In this document: in pieces, positions 1-13,000 of the stretch
Layout of the letters: each line of letters opens with the position of its first letter
Numbering within the stretch: the stretch's first letter is position 1
From: Spisula solida
Lineage: Eukaryota; Mollusca; Bivalvia; Venerida; Mactridae
DNA length: 64,000 bases
NCBI GenBank assembly: GCA_947247005.1
Contig: OX365952.1
Coordinates: 50,634,722-50,698,721, forward strand
Direction of reading: 5' to 3'
Notes under the pieces: generated by a model
Told to the model about the DNA's origin: nothing
The model's database searches: none
What the model saw: only the letters and a program-made list of their open reading frames with translations
Made by a program: the position numbers and the translations under genes

Positions 1-690
1 ATCGGCATATTCACACGTGTTTACATAACTCCATACGATGTTGTTTTCTATTTTTCGCACCTTCGTGGATTATAATAATTATCGCTCATCAGGTAACGAT
101 AGCCACGGGCGCTAGTAAATTAGCGACTGTGTTTGGGATCAGTTCGACAATATGACACAGTAACACCATACGTACCATGCACTTGCTGAGATGCATAACA
201 CTCGATTTTTTAAATCAAAGTTATTAATAATTTTATATGAATTATCAATACGCGCTTTATCAATCAGTATAAGAAAGGAAATTCACGTACACGTCGTGTT
301 AATTGTTAATCACGTCGTCTAAAACTGTTAATTTCAGCATAATTATGCCAAGTTACACGCGCGAGGTAAACAAATTACTGATCACGTGTGCAAATTGTGT
401 ACTGAGCTATATGACGTAATAGAGATTTAAACACTTTGAAGGTAAACAATTCAATTGAATATGGCATGTGCGTAAAATAATTGCGTTTATTAGCAATAAA
501 TACTAGACCCGTGATTTGTACGCATTTTTGTATCTTATCAATGATCTTAATTAAATAATCCTCAGAATTATTTAACAAAACGCGCGGCTACGAGTAGATC
601 TAATTTTATGCATTAAATCACAAACAATCGAAGTCAATTTAAAATTACCGTGATTACGTACACTCAATAGTCTATGAACGACATTCTGAA
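1..690. other. AT-rich flank, no gene seen
   Basis: This stretch lies beyond the 3' end of the PH-domain gene, which runs on the minus strand. I see no exon-like open frame and no recognisable repeat. The only longish ORF (375-578, minus) has no domain, no splice context and a composition like its surroundings. It may contain the gene's 3' UTR, but no poly(A) signal can be assigned with confidence. Confidence 0.5.
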
Positions 691-776
691 ACAATCAACC
701 TCTACAGGGCGACACCTCCGCAGAGCGACAGTTTTTTCTGTCTCCGCCGGATGTCGCTCTACGGAGGTTATACTGT
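691..776. mobile_element. Short pogo/Tigger-like MITE remnant
   Basis: An imperfect palindrome. The right end, read on the minus strand, starts CAGTATAACCTCCGTAGAGC and is followed outward by TA. The left end carries the related AATCAACCTCTACAGGGCGA. Inner arms (CTCCGCAGAGCGACAG and TGTCGCTCTACGGAG) can pair. CAGT ends with TA flanks fit the Tc1/mariner-pogo superfamily. A related copy is at 12070-12246. It lies just downstream of the PH gene stop codon. Confidence 0.5.
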
Positions 777-837
777 AGTTCAGCCCTAAAATTTTGTTTT
801 TTTATAAAAATCCTATGACCAATGAATAAATATAAAT

Positions 838-1006
838 TTAAGGCAATTTACCAGAAACGTCTGATGTAGCTCTAGCTATTGAAGCAGGTCTTGGTGGGGG
901 CGGTAAAGCTGGTTTATTGGATAGATGAGTTCTCGGAGGCACAGCTGGTTCCTGGTTCCCACATACAGGACTCGCATACATTGATTGTCTCATCCTGGGC
1001 ATAGGT
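838..1006 (-). CDS. PH-domain adaptor gene, terminal coding exon 6
   Basis: The acceptor TTTCTCTGGTTTCAG is followed by an exon entered with two bases of a codon already read, which joins exon 5 as Arg (AG|A). It encodes about 56 residues ending GKLP and TAA at 838-840. The sequence is proline-rich, with PPRTH, KPALPPPPRP and similar SH3-type stretches. Exon and phase are clear; the 3' UTR end is not. Confidence 0.8.
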
Positions 1007-4000
1007 CTGAAACCAGAGAAATAAAATGTCAACAATATACAGTATTTATCACATAAATACCGTGATCTTCCATGTGAGAACAAATGACGGAACAATTTTC
1101 TCCAACACGTGTGATAACAAATACGTGACGTCACAAGCTTTTCGGCGCGAAAAAGTAACGTCGCCGGCTTAAATACGTTCTCATTGACGTTGGATTGACT
1201 CAGTAACTATGGCAATGTGATAAAATTAATCTGTCATTCGTTGTCTTTGGAATCAACATTTCTTAAACTCGCCAAAGGCTCGCTTAATAACCTGTGTTTT
1301 CTAGACTGGTTTAAGAAATGTTGATCTCAAAAACAACTCATGACGGATCCTATATATACAGTGTAGCAGTCAGTTTCCCCCCCCCCCCCCTCTCTATTTT
1401 CCCAGGGAAAAAAATTGACAAGTCAACTTTTTCCCCAGTTAAGTGGTTTAGTTAGCATATGCAAATTTACAAAATTCACTAATATTTCTTCCAGCATTAA
1501 TTTTGCCCAATCAAGAACTCAACAGGGAAATATAAAATCGCTAATGTTTCCGCATGTAAATGTCTGAAATTCGATTTGTTTCGAGACACAAAATATTCAC
1601 TTATATTATACTTGTGCATGAAAATGCAATCAATGAACTTAAAGGTACTCCGGATAACCATTAAAATATAAAATACATGTATCTTGAAATCTAGTCAAGA
1701 TGGTTTGAAGATTGTTTAAATCAAATAATAAATTCAGCAAAAATTATTTGAAATACTTATCATAAAAATACTTCAAAGTATTTTATGTTAGATCATTATT
1801 TTACCTGCTGGTAGACATACCCAAGCAAGCTATTTTTATAGATTTTATTTGCTTTACTGGGCCACAAGTAAAATATTATTTGTTTCCCCTTCCTGACCCT
1901 GGCCAATTAGGGTTGTGTAGGTAGGTAGGGAAAAAACATTTTTGAAATAATTTATTGTCAGTAATTTATGTTTTGCCTATGCACTGTATTTTTGGTAGGG
2001 GTACTTTTTGCTTGGGTAGGTAAGGAAGAGGAAACAAACAATATTTTATTTTTGGCCTGGGTTTCATTAATATGAGTTGGGGACTTTTTACTCGGGTAGG
2101 TAGGGAAGAGGAAACAAACAATATTTTATTTTTGGCCCTGGTATTTTGCAAAATATACTGACAATGTAACTGACTAACTCTCAATCATTTAATGCTCTCT
2201 TACATTGAAGGAAGAATATAATATTTACCTTTGTATATAGTATTTACATTGTACAGACTCTATTAAAGAGATACTTGCAGTGAATTTAAAATACTACATA
2301 TTCAGGGGTTCCACTAGCTTCTGACTCTGAAGGTAATTTTGACACTTTTGACTAAATTTTACCATTTTATAGGCAAAGTATCCATGATTTTAAGAGAAAA
2401 TGACCCTTCTTACCATAATCTTGAGGGTCAAAATGTGGCTTTTTGGAAATTTCAAGGGTTTAAACCCCTACTGCCGAGTCAAATGGAACCCCCTGTTATT
2501 TTGATGGTCGCATATACGTATGTGATAGAGTATAGAATAATAAGTAGGTATAATGCTATGAATCAATTAGTTATCAATATAATTAATCAATAGGGGTCAT
2601 CTACTGTTGATGACCAACCTCCTTGTAAAGTTTGAAGAAGCATTCTTGAGTTAGTGAACGGAAATGATTTGGTCATCCGACAGACAGACTGACCGACTGA
2701 CAAGTGCAAAGCAATATATCCCCTCATCAAAGTGGGGGGGGGGGGAGAATTTATTATTTATTTATAATTAATTATCAATATAAACAAGAGTGCCAAAATG
2801 TCACAAAATACGCCCGTCTTGGGGCATGGTGAGTCTCAGGGCATGGTGAATGAATTAAAAAAACAAACAATCCAACTTTTTTTAATTAAAGGACCATAAC
2901 CTAAGAAGGCCTAGGCTGATTTGGCCTACAATTGAACTTGTCTTAGATATTATATCCATGAACATTGTCACCAAGTTTGAAGATACTCAGATGAAAACTC
3001 TGCACTAGAGAATAGACAAGGTCAATTTCACATTTATTTTGGTAGTTATAGAATCATAACCAAATAAGGCCTAGGCCGATTTGGCCTATAATTGAACTTG
3101 GTCTAGATATTATGCTCATTAGCATTGTCACAAAGTTTGAAGATGATCGAATGAAAACTATTTGTGTTAGAGTACAGACAAGGCCAATTTCATACTTATT
3201 TTGTAATCAAAGGCCCATAACCCAATAAGGCCTAAGCCGACTTGGCCTATAATCTAACTTGGCCTAGATATTATTCCCATAAGCATTGTCACAAAGTTTG
3301 AAGATGATCAGATGAAAACTTTTTGCACTAAAGAACAGACAAGGTCAATTTCACATTTATTTTGGTAATTATAGGACCATAACCAAATAAGGCCTAGGCC
3401 GATTTGGCCTATAATCAAACTTGGCCTAGATATTATGCCCATAAGCATTGTCACAAAGTTTGTAGACGATCGCATGAAAACTGTTAGCGTAAGGGTACAG
3501 ACAAGGCCAATTTCATACTTATTTGGTAATTAAAGGACCATAACCCAATAAGGCCTAAGCCGATTTGGCCTATAATCGAACTTGGCCTAGATATTATGCC
3601 CATAAGCATTGTCAGCAAGTTTGAAGATGATCAGATGAAGGGTACAGACAAGGCCAATTTCATACTTATTTGGTAATTAAAGGACCATAACCCAATAAGG
3701 CCTAAGCCCATTTGGCCTATAATCAAACTTGGCCTAGATAATATGCCCATAAGCATTGTCAGCAAGTTTGAAGATGATCGGATGAAAACTGTTAGCGTAA
3801 GAGTACAGACAAAGGGGTAAAGCCACGAAGGGTAAAAGACGGCCCCATGTCCAAATCCTGTGAAAATGATAAATTTATACCATCAGTTGAAGTATTTTAC
3901 AAAAACAGTATTTTTTAAGATTTTTTTTAAAACTGTTACCATGGTAACGGGTATAATATTTTCCCAAAAAATGGAAAAAAGCTTCTATTTCCAAAATAGT

Positions 4001-7000
4001 GAATCGAAATGTAAGTGCGCATCCATAGAGTGATATTAAGAATTGAAACTTATCTTTATTACGAATTTGGTTGCCATGGTAACAGTTTTCAAAAAATGCC
4101 CATAATGCACATTTATGACTTCAAATTAAATAATATGACGTTTTTATTAAAGTGGGTGGGGTTCAGTGGAGTATATCAAAACAGCAAGGCGTATTTTTTG
4201 TAAGTTTTTTATGTATCATTGAAGTACAATGTCTAATGATTGTGTACAGCATATAAAACATTGTACAATAAGTACTAAATGTATTTAGAATATGGCTAAA
4301 AGCGGGATGAATGTCATGCCTTCGTGGCTCGATGACGAGAGGAAATAACGTTGAAGCGGTACCTAAAATCTCAAAATTTAATATGGGCACAGCTCTCGAC
4401 CATCATGAATTTTACTGTAAACAATGTATTATAAAGTACAATTTCACATTTTAGTCATCTGATTTTGGTCAAGGACTGTGCCCATATTAAAAAAATCACT
4501 TATACTGGAAAAATATGGACAAAATATGCCATTTTTGTATAAAATGGCCAAACATGGATACCAATTAGTCGACAGGTGACAGGTAAAAATCAAATTTGAT
4601 GAAAAATGCTTCCCTATGCAAACGGGTAAAGCTATCCACATTACAAAAATATACAAATGACACATAATAACATACTTTGATAATTTAATAATTTTTAGGC
4701 CAATTCAGACCTTTCGTGGATCTACTCCTTACTGGACGCCGCCGCCCGCCCGCCAAGGGTGTTCACATAATACGTCCCGTTTTCAACGGGCGTATAATAA
4801 CCAATCAAGAGCATTATAATGAATATGGAAGAATCTGTGTTTAAAGTATCAGTGTTACCTTTGTGGAAGCTCTGGGTTAGAGTGCTCTTTATCTGACTTC
4901 TTTCTTCTAGGTGGAGCCACGGGAGCCTCATCATAACACGTACCGGTAGCCTCAAAGTCTATCAAACTCCTAGACTGAGATTTCTCAGGAATTGGCACAG
5001 GCGGTCGATTTTTATACGCATCAGCAGTTTTAGAAACATCAATCGGTTCATAAGCATCCTGATTAAAACACTGAGCTGAATCGCCAACTGATTTAGATAG
5101 AAAATTTTCCTTTAGTCTAGCCCCTGATGACACGGTCACTACCGACTTAAACTTTGGATTATTTGGAAGATGTCTAGGCGGTAATTCAATCGAATCATTG
5201 TCAACATTAGGCCCATTGTCTAACAGAGCTAGTTTACGAATATCCGAATCCAGAACGGGCTCGTCACCATCTCCTGGAAGATCAGAATAAATGTTGCAGC
5301 CTGGTTGTGCAACGTCACCGTTAGTACAATTACTAACATTCGTTTGTGACGACTCTGATGGCAGCTCAACAACTAACCGTTCAGGTAATTCCTTGTTCTT
5401 AGTCGATTTCCGTGATAATAACCGGGAGAATACACCTTTCTGTTTGGTGCTGTTCTCCCTCACGCTTCCATCTTGTCTTTGGTTACTATGGTTACTTTGT
5501 TTACCCTTACCCTGATCACAAGTTTTATTATTACATTTATCATCCTTTGGTAAATCCACAATCAACTGTTTCTTGCAACAATCATCATCGTCATCAGATA
5601 AACTAGTGTTTCTAGCAGTATGACACATCCAAGCTGCTTCATACACTTCATCCAACTGTTTAACACTTCCTTGGTTTGTTCTTTCACACTTCTCTCTGTT
5701 AAATTTATCTCCTTTCCCTTGGAATGGTTTCTTAGTTAATGTTTCATAATCATCGTCAATATTGTCAAACATTTTATTATCATTTCCACCATTGGCTCTA
5801 GTTTTTTTAAAAAGTTTTTTACAATCTGTCTCATTGTTGTCCGTGTCATCATCTTCATCATCTAATAACACTACAGTATTACCATTATCACATTTAACAT
5901 CTTGATCGACTACAACTAGAGTTCCTTCATCAGACTTTTTATGCGATACTGGAGCATGATTTGGGACTTTTCGTAGAGGATAGTCGTATAGACCCTCTTT
6001 ATTCATGGCCAACATGTTCATATTCATAGAGACACAGTTACGTGGCTGAGGTCTCGGCTTCTGTCCCGCTGATCTTAACGGTACTTCAGGACCTTCAAGG
6101 TTATCTTCAGCATCTGGTCTCCTGTTCCTCAGCCAGAATGAAGCGGCCATGAAATCAGAGTCTTCAGAAGTATCCGACTCCTGAGTAAAATTTTGGATAT
6201 CTGGTAAACTAGTACATCGATCATTAGGGTCATCCTCAAAGCATGCATTCTGTAGTCCATTGCCTTCATTAGACTTATTTTTAACACCAACATCATTATC
6301 TGAGTCAGACTCGCTATCGGAATCTGCACCAAACATGTGTTTCTCTGCATCGGTAACGTCGGATCTGTGATCCTCTAGGTTACTATACATCTCCTCCCGA
6401 CGTACCGTCGACAGATCAGCAAACACGTCTTCCTCCTGTGACTTTGAACGTTTCGGTATCCTTGGTGGCGGTCGGATAGGAAGAGTGGCATCATTATCTT
6501 TATTACTGTCATCATTTTGTTCTCGTATAAGTTCGGTGGCATCCTGATAATCGTGGTCCTGTAACAGTATATAATACAAACATTTAGAATGCTACCATGC
6601 GCCTCTAACAAGAGATCCATATCACTGACCTGATTAAACATCTAGAAATTTGGAACATTTAGCACCAGACTAATTTGACCTGGTGACCTAATTTTTTAAT
6701 TTGACCTGAATTGATGCAGACATACAATGTACATTCTGATCAAGTTTCATAAGAATCTGGATCTGGTGACGACTGGTTATTGAATATTATTACTATCATA
6801 AAGGTGACTTCTGGATCAAGTGTTAACACACTTGACATCTAATCTGGCGACACGGGTTCAAATACTGGTGGAGGCACTCATATGCCAGTCATATTTAAGC
6901 AGAAAGCTGACTAGCAAATAAAGGCTATAATGCTCAGCATTTCTTTTTAACAAGACTATCCTTTGATTTAACCTTATGATCTTGTTTTTATCCCAAATGA

Positions 7001-10000
7001 CGCGAAATAACCTATAAGTTAAACAAGAGGGCCCTGGGCCCTAGGTCGCTCACCTGTGCACATTGATCAAAGAGAACCATTTTTTTTGTGGTTTTTTTTC
7101 CAATCAGTTGTCATGGCAACCAGTGTTCTACATGGATTATAATTATTTTAGCTATTTTTAGAAAGGATAACCCAAGGAACATTGTTACCAATTTAACATG
7201 AAGTCCAACCAGTACTTTTAAAGGAGAAGATTTTTAAAGATTTTACTATACATATATTAGGGAACAACAGCGCCCAACCCACTGGCAGCCATGTTATTTG
7301 AAGAATCAGGACAAAAAAGTCAATTTTGTAAGAGGATCACCCAACAACTATTTCTGTAAAAAATTTTTGAAATCTGGCCAGCAGTTTATTTTTTATGATT
7401 TTATTAAAGATTTTCCTATCGGTTGCCATGACAACCAGAGTTCTGCATGGAATGTAATTCTTTTAGCTATTTTAAGAAAGGACCACCCAAGGAACAATTT
7501 AACCAATTTATAATCATAAATAAAGTAAAACAAGACAAACTCCAAAATTGCTCAATGTTTCGACTGTATTCTCAAGTCTTCATCTGGAACAATAATAATA
7601 ATAATAAAAGAAATAAACAACGCCATGGGCTTATAATGAAATACAACCAAGAGGGTCACCCAACAACTATTTTTGTAAAATTATTTTGAAATCTGACCCG
7701 TGGTTAATTTTTTATGAATTTTTAAAAGATTTTCCTATTGGTTGCTATGGCAACCAGAGCATTTATAGATTACAATTCTTTTAGCTATTTTTGGAAAGAA
7801 CCACCAAGGAACATTCCTGTGAAGTTTTGTTGAAATTGGTCAAGAGGTTTAGGAGGAGAAGTCGTTTGAATGAATTGTTGACGGACGACAGCCGAAGAGT
7901 GATCACAATAGCTCACCTTGTCACTATGTGACAAGTGAGCTAAAAAATCAAAGTTTCAACAAAATTGTGATCTCTAGAGCCTTAAAAAATTTTATCAATC
8001 TGCTAGTTTGTTCATAGAAATTTGACTAGATGGTCTAGGGTCCCTCAAAACTTGGTTGATTTTCAGGATCATATTTACAGGGTTCCTACTGAGGCACAAT
8101 GCCAAATCCTGAAAACGTGTCAGTTCAGGGTTATATTGTTCAAATTCAGATTATGAAATTTCAAAAGACCAAAAATTTGTCAATTATTGGATTATTTTCA
8201 TCAAATTTCTTTCATTTTCTACAGAAAAGTTGCTTCATTTTAATACTGCAAATCCAGATTTCCGAATTATTCCAGACTTGTATGACACCAGTATTTACCT
8301 CGTCCTCAGAGTCTAAGTCTGCATTTTCAGCCAGAAATATGTCCATTATATTTTGTTCAGTAGAATCAGGCGGGTCTCCTAGCGGGTCTGCCGCTGGGGG
8401 ACGAGGAATCTTTTTTACAGGAAATGCAGTATATTGATGGTCTTCCTTCAAATTCTTACTCTACAAGAAAATATAACAAGAGGTTACTTACTGGTAAAGA
8501 ATTAAGTCATTTTGCATCGTTTTGCATCGTACGTCGCTGTAACCTTGAACTGTCATCAGCACGTCGACAATACATACACATATTTTATCTATCTATCTGT
8601 CAGTGTATCTTTTCATTCTGCCTAACACGTCTTGTGAGTAGTATAATTGACATTTATTATTTTCATTATCATTTTATAGGTGAAACATACACTCATTCTG
8701 ACGGACCAACAGGCAGACCTACCCATCATGTACCAAGCAAAATACCAACACTTTGAATAATAAGTCAGAATAGGTACATATTTGTATGTGATACATGAAT
8801 GTTTGACATGGTATCTCAATTTCTAAAATTTCCTCTTACCCTACCCCCTATGTTATACCAACATTTAAATTTTCTTTAAATGAAATACAAGTGTAATTAC
8901 TATATAAATTATGATAAAGTGATGGAGAGGCTTAGAGTCCCCGCATACTACTGAAAAATTCTAGGTCACTTAAGCTTAAACCCGCCCTCCTTGAAAACAT
9001 TCAACATGGCAGCCAAGTCAAACGGTTATAAATTTAAAATCTTAACACATAGCCTAAAAGAAGCAGAATGAAACCACTTAAGTTATCATTTTCCTACCCG
9101 TATTCCGAGATTTCTAAGATGTCTTTCCAGGCATCGACACCAGTCCACCATGTGAGCTCTGAAATATGAACACCATACCAACTACAATGTATATAACATC
9201 AAATATAACACCAACATAATATTATACACTGCATACCAAAAAAAAGTATACAGAGGTAGAGTCCCCCCCAGGATAATGTCTTATTTACAAACATGAATCA
9301 GTTTGGTCAATTGTTGCAAAATTGGTTTTACAAATTACTAAAGTAAACAGACAAGGTCAGTATTGTACTCAAAACATCACTGATAATATTTGCACATCTG
9401 AATAATCCACCTTAGTGGCATATATCAAATATTCCTGCTTCTCTCATTATCCTGGGCGCACTATAATTTTCCCATATACTCATCTCCAATAACACTATTT
9501 GCAGAACAGTAAAGCAACAATATATTTGCAGACAAGGAATATTTTTGTTTGTTAGTGTAAAGATCATATATTGACTGGTACTCTAGATGCAAAATATAAA
9601 GTTTCTTTGTCCAGCTTGAAAAGGATGGAAAATTAAGCATATTGGATCATATGGTTATTTTAAATCAGAACATCGCCATCTTTACTTTTATTGCTGTTTT
9701 GAATCATTCAGTATATTAAACAGTAGTTTCAGAAACTAGTATAATTGTGACCTTCAGATAAACAGATATTGAATAATTTAACCAATTTTAATTTGGCAAA
9801 CTGTATACTTATTTTTGGTGGGCAGTGTATGTATATACCATACATGTAGTGTGAATGTGTTTACAAAGTATACATTAATCATACAGTGTCATATAAGGTT
9901 TACTCCAGCTATGTATGACAGATGCGGCAGGTTGTCAGAACGTAGAGTTGTGTTGATTTTTATTTTAGATGGTAGAGCAGTGTCCAGAGGACATAAATAA

Positions 10001-13000
10001 ACAGGGATATAAAACTATGTTGTATAACTCTAACGCGATAAATTGCGGTACAAAAACAAACAAGAGGATCATAGATCTTAAGGTCATCAAGATAAACATT
10101 TTGACATAACTTCATGAAGATTAAAGCAAAAATATGGCCTCTAGAGTGTTAACAAGGTTTTCCTATTATTTGACCTTTTGGCCTAGTTTTTGACCCCACA
10201 TGACCCAACTTCGAACTTGACCTTGAGGTCATCAAGATAACATTTTGACCTAACTTCATGAAGATTGAAGCAAAAATATGGCCTCTAGAGTGTTAACAAG
10301 GTTTTCCTATTATTTGACATTTTGACCTAGTTTTTGACCCCATATGACTGAACTTCGAACTTGACCTTAAGGTCATCAAATAAACATTTTGACCAAACTT
10401 CATGAAGATTTAAGCAAAAATATGGCCTCTAGAGTGTTAACAAGATTTTCCTATTATTTGACCTTTTGACCTAGTTTTTGACCCCACATGACCCAACTTC
10501 AAACTTGACCTTGAGGTCATCAAGATAAACATTTTGACCTAACTTCATGAAGATTGAAGCAAAAATATGGCCTCTAGAGTGTTAACAAGGTTTTCCTATT
10601 ATTTGACCTTTTGACCTAGTTTTTGACCCCACATGACCCAACTTCGAACTTGACCTTAAGGTCATCAAGATAAACATTTTGACCTAACTTCATGAAGTTA
10701 GAAGCAAAAATATGGCCTATAGAGTGTTAACAAGGTTTTCCTATTATTTGACCTTTTGACCTAGTATTTGACCCCACATGACCCAACTTCGAACTTGACC
10801 TTAAGGTCATCAAGATAAACATTTTGACCAAACTTCATGAAGGTTGAAGCAAAAATATGGCCTCTAGAGTGTTAACAAGGTTTTCCTATTATTTGACCTT
10901 TTGACCTAGTTTTTGACCCCAAATGACCCAGATTCGAACTTCACCTATATTTCATTAAGATACAACTACTGACCAAGTTTGATGAAGATCAAAGCAAAAA
11001 TTTGGTTGCTAGAGTGTTAACGGTCAAAAAGCTAACGGACAGACGGACGACGGACAAAAAACAATCACAAAAGCTCACCTTGCCACTTTGTGGCAGGTGA
11101 GCTAAAAATATATTGCCTATATTTTTGTTATGTATTAAAATCACAGACCGTGGCTTTTGCCTATGAAAGCATTCAAACATTTGGCACAACATACAAAGTT
11201 TGCATGCTCCTAAACAGTAAATATAGCAGATTTTGTATTTGTTTTTGTATTGCAATTTATCGCATTAGAGATATACTGTCGGTTCAATAAGTAATACTAA
11301 TGAGGGAACTGTCCCATTCAAAAGAATAGGGGAGGCTTATGTTGTATATAATAAATAGAAACCTTCAATCAATAGTAGAATACTTCATAACCAGTTTTCA
11401 CATCGTCTCGTTAGTCGAGTGGGTAAGCATGTCGCTATTATACAATGTATTTTGTTTAATCTCGCCACTGGTTCGACATCAATCCAAATAACTTAAATTT
11501 TCAAGTTTTTTATCTTTTTACTAGTACCTTATTTTTTATTTGTAACTAATATAATAACATACACGAAGTAAGGTATGCAGTATGTAGATTAATGTTTGTG
11601 TTATATTTTCATTCTTTATCAAGTCGTATTTCAATAATTTTATTTTTATATACAGTACAACACTCACACAATAGTTTTTAATACATGTATATTCACTATA
11701 CAACATGAAACTTTGACCACTTTGAAGTATCGATTCATTAAAACAGCAATATATTATAAGACTTTATAACATGGATATAAAATTATACATGCAATAAAAA
11801 AGTTGACCGAAGTGGGGATCAAACCTACAACTCAGAATAAAAATAGAAACTTGAAGGAAGTGAGGGTTTATCCACTACACTACCTCGCCTTTTGTATATG
11901 GAATGAGATTTGCACACTATTTGATATCGAAGCCTTATAAAGTTTACCTGTCGGGCGAGTTTATATTTATAACTGTTCTCATTTGACTTTGAACGCACTG
12001 TAGTGCTGTGTCCAAAGAACATAACTAAACTGGGATATAAAACTATATAGTACTAAAATTATACTAATACAGTGGAACCTCTGTAGAGCAACACCCTTTG
12101 GGAGCTACAAATATTGGCTGTTGAATAGAGGTTGTGGCTCAGCAGAGGTTAAATTAAGAGTAACCTTTTGCTAAGGGAAATTTTGAAGATGTTGTTATAG
12201 ATAGATTATTGCTCTACAGAGGGCCGCTTTAGAGAGGTTGTACAGTATACAGTGTATATTAACTTGATTCATTAATCAATTATAGATAAAAGTAAACCAT
12301 TACTTTCACTAACTTAATTATCAATGATCTTATAAAAAAATTTATGATGTTCTACACATGTGTCTCAATATCACAACACCCAACATACTGAAAATGTCAT
12401 ACACTGGCATCATTTTATGGGGACAAAGGCTCTTTGTATCAATTCAGTATACTGACATATTCGTGATGACGACAATTTGGGAACAAACAGCATTGTTGTA
12501 TCGAGATCTGACTGTACTATAATAAGTTTACCTGCTAGGTGCTGTGAGATTTATGATAGAGCCGGCTAGGAAGATACAGAATGTAAAGTTTACCTGCTAG
12601 GTGCTGTGAGATCTATGATAGAGCCGGCTAGGAAGATACAGAATGTAAAGTTGGTGTTGGTTCTACCCATAGTATATGATAGATTCTGGAACGACGAGAG
12701 ATCATACGTATGTAAGGCTTGACCCGTGAAGATACTCTCCTCCTTATCAAAGTACTCAAGGTACGGCTGACGATTCCTCACACCAAATACATACCAACGA
12801 TTTGGCTCCAATTTCTGAAATAAAAAATCAAATACTGTAAAATCATTTAATTTCGTTGGGATGAAATTTCATGGTTTTTGTTAAAAAGACCATTTCGTGG
12901 GGACATAAATTCGTGGATTTCGTATTTCAGCAAAAAAAAAAATAGGGTGAAAATCTGCACTAATCCTAGACTCATATACTGGAAAAACGAACTCTGTACG

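Larger units (their letters stand above)
2783..4800 (+). mobile_element. Hairpin-tailed element with ~160-bp internal tandem array (element A)
   Basis: It starts with AACAAGAG (2783-2790) and ends near 4800 with a hairpin, CCCGTT-TTC-AACGGG, followed by CGTATAATAA. Subterminal inverted repeats pair ATACGCCCGT near the 5' end with ACGGGCGTAT at the 3' end. The body holds about six units of roughly 160 bp (2886-3805, each with ACCATAACC..AATAAGGCCTA and a TTGGCCTATAAT block). CCGCCGCCCGCCCGCC precedes the hairpin. This layout recurs in other elements in the window and matches what is known of bivalve pearl/Helentron-associated repeats; that assignment is inference. It sits in intron 5 of the PH gene, 60 bp from exon 5. 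Confidence 0.65.

Noticed and set aside
375..578. 67-residue minus ORF near the window start
   Set aside because: Expected by chance in AT-rich DNA; no domain and no splice context.
10059..11108. CRISPR-like or centromeric satellite array
   Set aside because: The units are continuous tandem copies without spacers, and the array has defined element ends (AACAAGAG and a terminal hairpin), so it is the core of a mobile element.
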